Shown: positions 1 through 7,294 of the stretch, piece after piece | Layout: every line of letters begins with the position of its first letter | How positions within the stretch are numbered: the stretch's first letter is position 1 | NCBI GenBank assembly: GCA_043804755.1 | Contig: JAZDIT010000001.1 | Span: forward strand, 1-22,043 | DNA length: 22,043 nucleotides | Origin: JAZDIT01 sp043804755 | GTDB lineage: Bacteria > Patescibacteriota > Minisyncoccia > Minisyncoccales > JAQTPW01 | Reading direction: 5' to 3' | Translations under genes and position numbers: made by a program | The notes under the pieces: model-generated | What the model saw: only the letters and a program-made list of their open reading frames with translations | Database searches by the model: none | Told to the model about the DNA's origin: nothing

Positions 1-1260
1 ATCGCTTCAAGGGTCAAAAAAGCTTCCTTTGTAGCCGCGAATACGAATGTAAAAGCGCTCAGGGAAGTTAGAAGAAACGTCCTGCGTTTTCCGTTCGGCG
101 AAGCGTTTACTCACGGCTTGGGAACGGGAATGAATGTGGAATTAGGGGAGAACGCGGCGATAGCCGAAAAGGGAAAAATCAAAAAACTTTTTGAGGATCA
201 GGATCTTTGTATTATTGTCGCCTGTTTGGGAGGGGGGACGGGATCGGGATCAGCTCCCATTTTCGCAAAAATCGCAAAAAGCACGGGATGCCTTACTTAC
301 GGAATTTTCACCTTGCCGTTTGAGTTCGAAGGAGAAAGAAAGGCGGCAATCGCCAAAGCGGCTCTGGAAGAATTGAAGCCAAAATTGCACGCAATATCCA
401 TAATACCGAACGAAAGGATATTCCAGATTATACAGAAAGAAACTCCGTTAAAGCAGGCGCTTTCGGCCATAAACGAAAAACTTGCCCAAAGCTTGGAGGG
501 TTTGATAGAAATAATCTACGAGCCGGGTTTGATAAATATCGATTTTGCCGATTTGAAAACGGTTCTCGAGGGGCAGGGGAGGCTTACTTACCTGAATACC
601 GTTAAAGTTCCGCGAAAAGAAGGAAATGCCAGTGAAGCCATTGAAAAACTGCTTAACTCCCCCCTGTATCCTTACGGCATCCGGGGAGCAAAAGGCGTTT
701 TATATAACATCGCGGGTGAGAAGAATCTGACGCTTGAGGAAGTGGGTCAGATTTCAAAAACGATTTCCGGCTTAGTTAATAAGGAGGCGAGGATTATTTT
801 CGGAATAGCGCAGAATCCAAAATACGCCGGCGTCGTCGAAACCACCCTGCTTGCCACTGGCTGTGGAACGAAAATTTTTTCAAAGCCTGCGAAAAAAAGA
901 AAGCAGAAAATCGCAAAGAAAGAAGCAGAAGTCGAAAAACCCGTTGTCCGCAAAAAGAGGAAAAAGAAAAAAATAAGTAAATCAAAAATCGGCGCAAATC
1001 CAAAAAACAAGCCACCAAAGAAAAAGCAAACAAGAATTAAGGCAAAAGCTTTAAAACCAAAGAAAGCGGAAAATGCGGGGCCTGCCGAAGCCAGGGACAA
1101 TACGAATACGACTTCGGATCAGGAAGGAAGAATTGAGGTTAAAATAAGGAAAAACGCGCTGCAGATCAAAAAGGAAGCCGAACAGGAAGAGGCGGAAATG
1201 TTAGCCCGCGAGAGGATTTGGGAAACGCCGGCTTTTTTGAGAAGAAGGAAAGTTATCTAG
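1..1260 (+). CDS. ftsZ: Cell division protein FtsZ, 5'-truncated by window edge
   Basis: Tubulin-like GTPase that polymerises into the cytokinetic Z-ring. The reading frame is open from base 1, so the gene starts outside the window; the in-frame TTG at 118 lies inside the GTPase domain and is not the start. Seen in the translation: FVAANTNVKAL early in the domain, GLGTGMNVELG, then the tubulin signature GGGTGSGSAP (about residues 77-86 of the visible part), and a complete second domain to about residue 290. A lysine-rich, low-complexity linker of about 110 residues follows. The protein ends in WETPAFLRRRKVI, matching the conserved FtsZ C-terminal peptide (DIPAFLR type) that binds FtsA and other membrane tethers. 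The gene converges on pyrH and the two overlap by four bases (CTAG, each using TAG). Identification is secure; only the missing N-terminus is unknown. Confidence 0.95.
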   Translation: MASRVKKASFVAANTNVKALREVRRNVLRFPFGEAFTHGLGTGMNVELGENAAIAEKGKIKKLFEDQDLCIIVACLGGGTGSGSAPIFAKIAKSTGCLTYGIFTLPFEFEGERKAAIAKAALEELKPKLHAISIIPNERIFQIIQKETPLKQALSAINEKLAQSLEGLIEIIYEPGLINIDFADLKTVLEGQGRLTYLNTVKVPRKEGNASEAIEKLLNSPLYPYGIRGAKGVLYNIAGEKNLTLEEVGQISKTISGLVNKEARIIFGIAQNPKYAGVVETTLLATGCGTKIFSKPAKKRKQKIAKKEAEVEKPVVRKKRKKKKISKSKIGANPKNKPPKKKQTRIKAKALKPKKAENAGPAEARDNTNTTSDQEGRIEVKIRKNALQIKKEAEQEEAEMLARERIWETPAFLRRRKVI

Positions 1261-1952
1261 GGATGAATTACGGTTCCGCGGAATTTTTTCCCGGATAGAA
1301 TTTTTTCAAAATTGGAAACATCCGTACCTTTTATTATAAGGATGCGGATTTTTAATTTCCGGGCGGTTTTTGCGGCAATCGGATCGAATGGCGTTGACAA
1401 TCCGGGGAGCCAGCGGTTTCCGACCAGTTTTTGATAATCTTTCCAGGAAATCTTTTCAAATGGGACGGCATTCTTATATTTTTTGAAATCCCTGTCGTAA
1501 ACGTACGGCGTGTTGCTGGCATTGATGATTTCTTTTACCCCGAATCTTTTTGCGAACAAAACCGAATCATAATCAGTTGAACATCCAGGTTTCCATCCTG
1601 CGCCTATCAGGATTTTCCAGCCGTCTTTTATTTCTTTATAAGGATTTTCCAAAACTTCGGGATACGCAATTCTCCCGAAAATCGCTCTTACAAGCTGAGC
1701 GTTCAACCTGGTGGCGTAAATGCCGATCCAATCGGAATCTTCGCGTGACAAACGGGATATTTCGTTTGCCGCTTTAAGGTAGGCGCGACTTGTTTTCCCT
1801 CCTCCAGCGATTATCACAAATCTGAAGCCTCTTTTTAAGAATTTCAAAATAAGGCTCCTGAATTTTTTCAGGAAAATCTCGTCGATTTTGCCGGGTTTCG
1901 GGCAGATTATCGCACCTCCCAGGGAAATTATGATTGTCTTCTGTTTTTTCAT
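1257..1952 (-). CDS. pyrH: UMP kinase, archaeal-type amino-acid-kinase fold
   Basis: Predicted to phosphorylate UMP to UDP with ATP in pyrimidine nucleotide synthesis, in the cytoplasm. The 231-residue protein begins with a KTIIISLGGAII phosphate-binding strand, followed by VIIAGGGKTSRAYL, then GIYATRLNAQLV (the family's ATR.NA motif), a glycine-rich GAGWKPGCSTDYDSV loop and a C-terminal DPIAAKTARK segment. These motifs resemble archaeal UMP kinases (Pyrococcus and Sulfolobus type: GGGK.AR.Y, TR.NA, GTHPGHTTDA, IDPLAAK) more than the usual bacterial PyrH, which starts KLSGEAL. It diverges from the next gene across an 87-base spacer holding promoters on both strands, and its 3' end overlaps ftsZ. 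A related amino-acid kinase remains possible, but the TR.NA motif favours UMP kinase. Confidence 0.85.
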   Translation of the reverse strand: MKKQKTIIISLGGAIICPKPGKIDEIFLKKFRSLILKFLKRGFRFVIIAGGGKTSRAYLKAANEISRLSREDSDWIGIYATRLNAQLVRAIFGRIAYPEVLENPYKEIKDGWKILIGAGWKPGCSTDYDSVLFAKRFGVKEIINASNTPYVYDRDFKKYKNAVPFEKISWKDYQKLVGNRWLPGLSTPFDPIAAKTARKLKIRILIIKGTDVSNFEKILSGKKFRGTVIHP

Positions 1953-1962
1953 AGCTTTCTTA

Positions 1963-1990
1963 ATATTAGCATTGATGCGGATTCCGTAAA
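1963..1990 (-). promoter_or_regulatory. Predicted promoter of pyrH (near-leaderless)
   Basis: On the minus strand a TTTACG -35 (1985-1990) is separated by 16 bases from a TAATAT -10 (1963-1968). Initiation about 7 bases downstream would fall near 1956, only about 4 bases before the ATG at 1952. No Shine-Dalgarno motif fits in that space. Confidence 0.5.
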
Positions 1991-1998
1991 CTATCTAC

Positions 1999-2027
1999 TT
2001 TATGAAGTTTTTCCAATGTGATAAAAT
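1999..2027 (+). promoter_or_regulatory. Predicted promoter of the thioredoxin reductase-like gene (near-leaderless)
   Basis: A weak -35 TTTATG (1999-2004), a 17-base spacer and an extended -10 TGaTAAAAT (-10 at 2022-2027). Predicted initiation near 2034 leaves about 6 bases before the ATG at 2040. Confidence 0.5.
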
Positions 2028-2039
2028 AATCGTAATAAT

Positions 2040-2966
2040 ATGGCAAACACATACGATCTGATTATTTTGGGAGGCGGACCGGCTGGAGTCACGGCCGGCA
2101 TTTATGCGGCAAGACAGCATCTGAATGTTCTATTGGTTGCCAAAAGTTTCGGTGGGCAGATGGCGAGGAAATCGGTAGATATAGAAAACTACCCGGGTTT
2201 TGAATGCGTTTCGGGGCTTGAGTTAATCCAGAAATTCGAAAATCATCTCAGAAAGCAGAAAATCGATATTGAAATAAATGAAGTTGCAAGTTTGGATAAA
2301 ATTGAAGAGGGATTTAAAGTTATAACAAAGGATAAAAAAGAATTCCGAGCCAGGGCTTTGATTGTCGCTACGGGTAGCGATCCGCGCCATCTGGATATTC
2401 CCGGAGAAAAGGAATTCACAGGCAGGGGAGTCAGTTATTGTCCGATTTGCGACGGGCCGGTTTTCTCGGGAAAGAAGGTTGCCATAGTCGGGGGAGGAAA
2501 CTCCGCTCTGGAAGCCGCGATATTTCTGAGCAATTACGTGCAGAAAATTTACATTCTGGAAAGAGGTGAGCATATTGGAGGGGACAGCGTCATCTATGAA
2601 AAGGCGGCTAAAATGGGAAAGACGGAAATAATAACCAACGTCGACCTGAAGGGAATAAAAGGAGATAAATTCGTCGATTCAATCATATACCAGGATATTG
2701 GAACAAAAGAAATAAAAACTCTCCAGGTTGGCGGAATTTTTGTCGAAATCGGCAATCGTCCGGCAACATCATTTATAAAGGGCATGGCGGATCTTAACGA
2801 AAAAGGAGAGATTATTGCAGATCCGAAAACGGCGCAGACCAAAACGCCCGGCTTGTTCTCTGCCGGGGATGTCGATGACGTACCGTACAAGCAGATTGTC
2901 ATTGCTGCAGGAGAGGGAGCCAAAGCCGCTCTTTCGGCGTATAATTACTTGCAAGGAAATATATAA
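2040..2966 (+). CDS. trxB: Thioredoxin reductase / AhpF C-terminal-type NAD(P)H disulfide reductase
   Basis: FAD flavoenzyme that passes electrons from NAD(P)H to a thioredoxin- or glutaredoxin-like partner. Visible: the FAD-binding GGGPAG at residues 11-16, the redox pair CPIC (C134, C137), the nucleotide-binding GGGNSALEAA from residue 151, and the C-terminal FAD motif GLFSAGDVDDVPYKQ. At 308 residues it has normal TrxB length. The sequence from GVSYCP.CDGP onward matches what I recall of the C-terminal half of AhpF (GGGNS.VEAA, GIFV.IG, GEGAKA.LSA). The HRR..FRA motif that binds the NADPH phosphate in classical TrxB is absent; ILERGEHIGGD stands in its place, which suggests NADH use (inference). 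AhpF's own N-terminal thioredoxin-like module is missing, so a separate acceptor is needed; a glutaredoxin and a thioredoxin-fold protein lie 2-3 kb downstream. Confidence 0.9.
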   Translation: MANTYDLIILGGGPAGVTAGIYAARQHLNVLLVAKSFGGQMARKSVDIENYPGFECVSGLELIQKFENHLRKQKIDIEINEVASLDKIEEGFKVITKDKKEFRARALIVATGSDPRHLDIPGEKEFTGRGVSYCPICDGPVFSGKKVAIVGGGNSALEAAIFLSNYVQKIYILERGEHIGGDSVIYEKAAKMGKTEIITNVDLKGIKGDKFVDSIIYQDIGTKEIKTLQVGGIFVEIGNRPATSFIKGMADLNEKGEIIADPKTAQTKTPGLFSAGDVDDVPYKQIVIAAGEGAKAALSAYNYLQGNI

Positions 2967-2979
2967 ATCCACAGATTTC

Positions 2980-2985
2980 TATAAT
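2980..2985 (+). promoter_or_regulatory. Predicted -10 element of eno
   Basis: A perfect TATAAT lies 14 bases upstream of the eno ATG, so initiation near 2992 would leave a leader of about 8 bases. No convincing -35 lies at the right distance, so the call rests on the -10 alone. Confidence 0.4.
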
Positions 2986-2999
2986 TATCTGAAAAATAA

Positions 3000-4226
3000 A
3001 TGAAAAATTCGCGCATAAGATTGATTGAGGCAAAAGAGATACTGGATTCCAAGGGAATACCGACCATTGAGGTTGAACTGATGACGGATTCAGGAAAATT
3101 TTCCGCGTCCGTTCCTTCGGGAACTTCGACGGGAAAATATGAAGCGGTTGAATTGCGCGATGAAAACGGAAAAGGGGTTTCAAAAGCAATAAAGAACATA
3201 AACGAAATCATTTCGCCGGAGCTTGAAGGAAAAGACGCGTCAAACCAAAAGGAGATAGATGATTTAATGGTCAGCTTGGACGGGACCGAGAACAAATCAA
3301 AACTTGGAGCGAACGCGATTTTAGCTGTTTCAATGGTTGTGTGCCGCGCCGCTGCTGGCTCTCAGAAAAACCCTTTATACCGGCATATTGCAAAATTGGC
3401 CGGCCGCAAAGATGATGCCAAAAACCAAATGCCCTTGGCGATGTTTAATATTTTAAACGGCGGAGCTCACGCAAAAAACAATCTGGATATCCAGGAATTC
3501 ATGGTTATTCCCCAGAAAAAGACATTTGTTGAAAATTTAATTGTCTGCAACAAAATTTTCCAAAACCTTAAAGAGCTTGTCAAAAAAAATCACGGAACGG
3601 AGGAATTGGGCGATGAGGGCGGGTTTGCTCCGCAAATTTCCAAAACAGATCAGGCCTTGTACTTGCTGGAAAACGCGATTGCCGACAGCGGATCCAAAAT
3701 CGCTTTGGACTGTGCGGCTTCTCAATTTTTTAAAGACGGTAAATATAATTTAGAGGGTAGGAAATTGACTAGGGCCGAGCTTTTAGAATTTTATGAAGAC
3801 CTGATAAACCGTTTTCCGATAATCTCGATAGAGGATCCTTATTCTCAGGAAGATTGGCAGGGGTTCGAATCTATTATGCAGCAATTAGGGAACAAAATTG
3901 TTATCGTTGGAGATGATTTAACGGTAACAAATATAAATAAAATAAAGGAGGCGCATAATAAACTGGCTTGTAACGGGGTCATCCTAAAACTGAACCAAAT
4001 TGGAACGGTTTCTGAAACGATTGAGGCGGCGAATTTAGCAAAGACATTCGGGTTTAAAACAATTATAAGTCACAGATCCGGCGAAACAATGGATGATTTC
4101 ATCGCCGACTTGGCAGTCGGGTTAGGAGCTGATTTCCTGAAAGCCGGTTCTCCTGCGAAACCAGAAAGAATGATAAAATATAGTCGTCTATTAGAAATTG
4201 AACAAGAATTACAAAAACAGAAATAA
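3000..4226 (+). CDS. eno: Enolase
   Basis: Interconverts 2-phosphoglycerate and phosphoenolpyruvate; cytoplasmic, Mg-dependent. The 408-residue protein carries the family signatures in order: AKEILDSKGIPTIEVEL at the N-terminus, SGTSTGKYEAVELRD substrate loop, GGAHAKNNLDIQEF, GDEGGFAP with the catalytic acid E206, the metal ligands in IALDCA, SIEDP and GDDLTVTN, the catalytic lysine K330 in ILKLNQIGT, and SHRSGET near the C-terminus. It is slightly shorter than the usual 420-430 residues. The stop is followed after one base by the phosphoglycerate mutase start, so two consecutive glycolytic enzymes are translationally linked. The upstream 33 bases contain a TATAAT but no Shine-Dalgarno motif. 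Confidence 0.97.
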   Translation: MKNSRIRLIEAKEILDSKGIPTIEVELMTDSGKFSASVPSGTSTGKYEAVELRDENGKGVSKAIKNINEIISPELEGKDASNQKEIDDLMVSLDGTENKSKLGANAILAVSMVVCRAAAGSQKNPLYRHIAKLAGRKDDAKNQMPLAMFNILNGGAHAKNNLDIQEFMVIPQKKTFVENLIVCNKIFQNLKELVKKNHGTEELGDEGGFAPQISKTDQALYLLENAIADSGSKIALDCAASQFFKDGKYNLEGRKLTRAELLEFYEDLINRFPIISIEDPYSQEDWQGFESIMQQLGNKIVIVGDDLTVTNINKIKEAHNKLACNGVILKLNQIGTVSETIEAANLAKTFGFKTIISHRSGETMDDFIADLAVGLGADFLKAGSPAKPERMIKYSRLLEIEQELQKQK

Positions 4227-4227
4227 T

Positions 4228-4905
4228 ATGTCAAAACTATTTTTACTTCGGCATCTGAAATCCCAGTGGAATCTGGAAAACAGATTCGCCGGTTGGACGG
4301 ACGGGCCTTTAGCAGAAGGAGTTGATGGGGACGCCCGAGAACTTGCAGATAAAATATTTGGGAACAAAATTGACGTAATCTATTCGTCCCCGCTTTTTCG
4401 GAATATGGACACCGTGGCAAAAATCTTGGAGTGTCTGCCGGGGAAATATCCTTTTTTTATTCATCTTTACGGGGGTAAAATACAAAAATGGCAAAACCAT
4501 ACGGATATCAGTGACAACGATATTCCAACTTATCTTTCAGAGAATCTGAATGAAAGGTATTACGGAAAACTGCAGGGGTTAAGCAAGGAAGATACCATCA
4601 AAAAATATGGTGAAGAAAAAGTGCGCCAATGGCGCAGAAGTTATGACGTTGCTCCTCCCGGCGGTGAAAGCGAAAAAGATGTATATAAGAGGGCGGTCCC
4701 TTTTTACCGGAAATATGTCGAAAAGGATTTAAAAGACGGGAAAAACGTTTTAGTGGTGGCCAGCCATAACAGCTTAAGGGCGATTGTAAAATATATTGAA
4801 AACATACCTGATGAAAAGATCATTGACCTTGAACTTCCGTTCGGGGCGCTTATAGAATACGATTTTGACGATTTGCTGGGATTATTGGGAAAGCAGAGCC
4901 TTTAA
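4228..4905 (+). CDS. gpmA: 2,3-bisphosphoglycerate-dependent phosphoglycerate mutase family
   Basis: Histidine-phosphatase-superfamily enzyme expected to interconvert 3- and 2-phosphoglycerate. The start is set at 4228, one base after the eno stop, because the fold begins there with KLFLLRHLKSQWN; the in-frame upstream ATG at 4198 would only add residues overlapping eno. Family features: N.ENRFAGWTDGPL, SSPLFRNMDTVAKIL, NERYYGKLQGL, RQWRRSYDVAPPGGES, and VVASHNSLRAIVKYIENI. Two normally invariant motifs are changed: RHGE reads RHLK (R8, H9, L10, K11) and the second-histidine motif HGN reads SHN (S179, H180). The catalytic H9 is kept, and H180 is displaced by one residue relative to the consensus. 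The position next to eno strongly supports a phosphoglycerate mutase role. Length 225 residues, slightly short for the family. Confidence 0.85.
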   Translation: MSKLFLLRHLKSQWNLENRFAGWTDGPLAEGVDGDARELADKIFGNKIDVIYSSPLFRNMDTVAKILECLPGKYPFFIHLYGGKIQKWQNHTDISDNDIPTYLSENLNERYYGKLQGLSKEDTIKKYGEEKVRQWRRSYDVAPPGGESEKDVYKRAVPFYRKYVEKDLKDGKNVLVVASHNSLRAIVKYIENIPDEKIIDLELPFGALIEYDFDDLLGLLGKQSL

Positions 4906-4906
4906 G

Positions 4907-4935
4907 TTTACAAAACGATATATTTTTAATATACT
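4907..4935 (+). promoter_or_regulatory. Predicted sigma-70-type promoter of the redox/gap cluster
   Basis: TTTACA (4907-4912), exactly 17 bases, then TATACT (4930-4935); each hexamer has one mismatch to consensus. It begins one base after the gpmA stop. Initiation near 4942 would leave about 25 bases before the ATG at 4967. An AAGGGG at 4938-4943 lies too far upstream of the ATG to act as a ribosome binding site. Confidence 0.6.
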
Positions 4936-4966
4936 GAAGGGGTAATTATTAATATAAGCCAAAGTT

Positions 4967-5947
4967 ATGAATCAAAAATTTCTATTGCCAGGAGCCATCG
5001 TTATCGCGGTCATTCTTATCGTCGGAGCCGTTTTTTATACCAACAAAGGGGGAATGGACGTATTGTCTCCGCAGGACGCCGCCGCAAAAGCGATAAATTA
5101 CATAAACCAGATAGTTGCGGCTCAGGGCGTGACAAGCACGGCTTCTCTTATTACGGTTTCGGAAGAAAATGGAAATTATAAATTCGATTTCACCCTTGAG
5201 GACAGGGAATATACTTCTTATATCACCAAAAACGGCAATTTTCTCTTTCCCGACGGTTATGATTTGTCTACGACTACCGGAGAAGAATCCAATGGCAATT
5301 CCGATGATGAAACTTCGAATGTCACCTGCGATGACGTCGCAAAAAAAGATAAGGCGACTTTGGAAGCCTTCGTTGTCAGTAAATGTCCTTACGGATTGCA
5401 AATGCAGAGGGTCTTGTATGAATTAGTGAAGAATATTCCGTCTTTGGCGGAAAATATCAAAGTTGAATATATCGGTGCGGTGCAGGCAGGAAAAATAATC
5501 TCAATGCACGGCGATGTCGAAGCCCAGGAAAACTTGCGCCAGATATGTATCAGAGAGGAACAGCAGTTAAAATACTGGGATTACGTCAGTTGTTATATTC
5601 AGCAAGGAGATATGGAAGGATGTCTGACTTCTGCCGGAATCGACAAAGCAAAACTGAATGCCTGTACGACAGATGCGGCGAAAGGACTGGCGTACGCGCA
5701 GACGGATTTTACGGCGCAGGGCAATTATCAGGTAACCGGTTCACCGACTTTGTTTTTGAACGGTGAAAAAGTCAGCGAATTCAATTTCGGAGGAAGAACT
5801 GCCGAAGCCCTAAAGACGCTTCTTTGCTGCGGATTTGAACAGACGGTTGGCGTTTGTTCGCAGAATTTGTCTACAACTTCGGCTGCAGTGGGATTTTCAG
5901 CGACATATGGCAGTACTGGGGGAACTACCAGCGGCGGATGCGAGTAA
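4967..5947 (+). CDS. Membrane-anchored thioredoxin-fold (DsbA/GILT-like) protein
   Basis: Predicted extracytoplasmic thiol protein. One N-terminal hydrophobic segment (about residues 5-24) acts as signal anchor. Residues about 35-100 form a small PepSY-like domain with NGNYKFDF and KNGNFLFPDG. An acidic Ser/Thr linker follows, and then a thioredoxin-fold domain from about residue 130: LEAFVVSKCPYG with C140, and the cis-proline loop TGSPTLFLNGE. The active-site motif is CPYG, so the second cysteine of a CxxC pair is missing, while eight further cysteines are scattered downstream, including a CC pair. The C-terminus is rich in Ser, Thr and Gly. It begins an operon with a glutaredoxin (5-base gap) and gap. 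The role could be disulfide exchange or isomerisation at the cell surface; the substrate is unknown. Confidence 0.75.
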   Translation: MNQKFLLPGAIVIAVILIVGAVFYTNKGGMDVLSPQDAAAKAINYINQIVAAQGVTSTASLITVSEENGNYKFDFTLEDREYTSYITKNGNFLFPDGYDLSTTTGEESNGNSDDETSNVTCDDVAKKDKATLEAFVVSKCPYGLQMQRVLYELVKNIPSLAENIKVEYIGAVQAGKIISMHGDVEAQENLRQICIREEQQLKYWDYVSCYIQQGDMEGCLTSAGIDKAKLNACTTDAAKGLAYAQTDFTAQGNYQVTGSPTLFLNGEKVSEFNFGGRTAEALKTLLCCGFEQTVGVCSQNLSTTSAAVGFSATYGSTGGTTSGGCE

Positions 5948-5952
5948 AAAAT

Positions 5953-6189
5953 ATGATTGTAAAAGTTTACAGTACGCCAGTTTGTCCTTATTGCTATACG
6001 CTGAAAGAATATTTGAAAAGTAAGGGCGTGGTATTTGAAGACATTGACGTTTCAAAAGACGAAAAAGTCAAGGAAGAAATGGTTAAAAATTCGGGGCAGA
6101 TGGGAGTTCCCGTCGTGGAAATAGACGGCCAGTTTGTGATTGGTTTTGACAGGGGGAAATTAGTAGAATTATTAAATATACAAGATTAA
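5953..6189 (+). CDS. Glutaredoxin-like thiol-disulfide protein
   Basis: Small cytoplasmic electron carrier of 78 residues. It starts VKVYSTPVCPYCYTLKEYL with the redox pair C11 and C14 in a CPYC motif, then GVVFEDIDVSKD, and ends with the cis-proline segment GVPVVEIDGQFVIGFDRGKL. Length and motifs fit the glutaredoxin / NrdH family. The start at 5953 was chosen because the fold begins there and it falls five bases after the preceding stop; a longer in-frame version from 5854 would overlap the upstream gene by almost 100 bases. No glutathione-related gene is visible, so the reductant is more likely the AhpF-like flavoenzyme at 2040 than glutathione reductase (inference). Confidence 0.9.
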   Translation: MIVKVYSTPVCPYCYTLKEYLKSKGVVFEDIDVSKDEKVKEEMVKNSGQMGVPVVEIDGQFVIGFDRGKLVELLNIQD

Positions 6190-6197
6190 TCAACAAT

Positions 6198-7211
6198 ATG
6201 CCGATTAAAGTTGCCATCAACGGGTTCGGTCGCATAGGCCGCCCAGCGTTCAAAAAAATAATGGACAGTCATCCGGATTTGGAAATGGTTGCGATAAACG
6301 ATCTTGCCGATTCCAGAACGCTGGCTCATTTGCTGAAATACGATTCTGTTTATGGGATTTATAACAAATCCGTTCAGGCTGACGATGAAGGGATTTCAGT
6401 TGACGGAAAACACGTCAAGGTTTTTGCGGAAACCGACCCTGCAAAATTGCCATGGAAAGATATGGGCGTAGATGTTGTTTTAGAATGCACGGGTAGCTTT
6501 ACCGATTTCGAAGGCGCCAAAAAACATCTGGATGCCGGAGCGAAATTCGTTGTGATTTCCACGCCTTCAAAAGATCCCGATAAAATAAATTCGTTTGTTT
6601 TGGGAGTTAATGAAGAAAAATTTGATCCGAAAAAAGACAGGATTTGCGATATGGGTTCCTGCACTACAAACTGCTTGGCGCCATTGGCGAAAATCATCAA
6701 TGAAAATCTGAAAATCGTACAGGGTTTTATGACGACGGTTCACAGCTACACGAACGATCAGAAAATTCTTGATTTGCCGCATAAGGATTTGAGGAGAGCG
6801 AGGGCTGCAACACTGAACATAATTCCTACGACCACGGGTGCTGCAAAATCCATCGGCAACGTTTTACCGGAATTGAAGGGAAAATTGGACGGTATCGCGA
6901 TGCGGGTTCCCACGCCTACGGTTTCGATTCTCGATTTGATTTGCGAAGTTGAAAAAAAGATTACTTCAGAAGAAGCGAATTACATGTTCAAAAAAGCTTC
7001 CCAGCAAGACAGATTGAAAGGGATAGTCGGGATAGAAGATGCTCTTCTGGTATCGTCCGATTATAAGGGAAATTCCTTTTCCGCTATCATTGATTCTTCC
7101 CTCACTATGGCGAATGGAAATCTCGTAAAAGTCACCGCTTGGTATGACAATGAATGGGCTTATGCCTGCAGATTGGTGGAGTTTGCCGAATATATAGGGA
7201 AGAAGATTTAG
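6198..7211 (+). CDS. gap: Glyceraldehyde-3-phosphate dehydrogenase, type I
   Basis: Oxidises glyceraldehyde 3-phosphate to 1,3-bisphosphoglycerate with NAD, reversibly; cytoplasmic. The N-terminal INGFGRIGRPAFKK is the dinucleotide-binding loop, and VAINDLAD fits NAD preference. The catalytic cysteine is C155 in GSCTTNCLAP, the partner histidine lies in TTVHSYTNDQ, and the phosphate-binding RRARAATLNIIPTTTGAAK and the C-terminal WYDNEWAYACR are all present. Length (337) is normal. The sequence just before the catalytic cysteine is CDMGSC rather than the usual SNASC, a mild variation. It is the last gene of the unit and is followed within 15 bases by an intrinsic terminator. The eight-base gap to the glutaredoxin gene holds no Shine-Dalgarno motif. 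Confidence 0.97.
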   Translation: MPIKVAINGFGRIGRPAFKKIMDSHPDLEMVAINDLADSRTLAHLLKYDSVYGIYNKSVQADDEGISVDGKHVKVFAETDPAKLPWKDMGVDVVLECTGSFTDFEGAKKHLDAGAKFVVISTPSKDPDKINSFVLGVNEEKFDPKKDRICDMGSCTTNCLAPLAKIINENLKIVQGFMTTVHSYTNDQKILDLPHKDLRRARAATLNIIPTTTGAAKSIGNVLPELKGKLDGIAMRVPTPTVSILDLICEVEKKITSEEANYMFKKASQQDRLKGIVGIEDALLVSSDYKGNSFSAIIDSSLTMANGNLVKVTAWYDNEWAYACRLVEFAEYIGKKI

Positions 7212-7225
7212 ATACGGATATTTTT

Positions 7226-7255
7226 AAAGACGCGCTCGAAAGGGGCGCGTCTTTT
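7226..7255 (+). terminator. Intrinsic terminator after gap
   Basis: Perfect 10-bp stem, AAAGACGCGC (7226-7235) with GCGCGTCTTT (7245-7254), a 9-base loop and a short T-run. It separates the gap unit from the acs unit. Confidence 0.85.
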
Positions 7256-7277
7256 GCTTCCTCAGGGAGGTTATTTT

Positions 7278-7286
7278 TGGTATTAT
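7278..7286 (+). promoter_or_regulatory. Predicted extended -10 promoter of acs (leaderless)
   Basis: TGgTATTAT, with the -10 at 7281-7286, matches an extended -10. Initiation near 7293 would place the start codon at 7295 about 2 bases into the transcript. No clear -35 is visible. Confidence 0.45.
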
Positions 7287-7294
7287 AAATTAAC

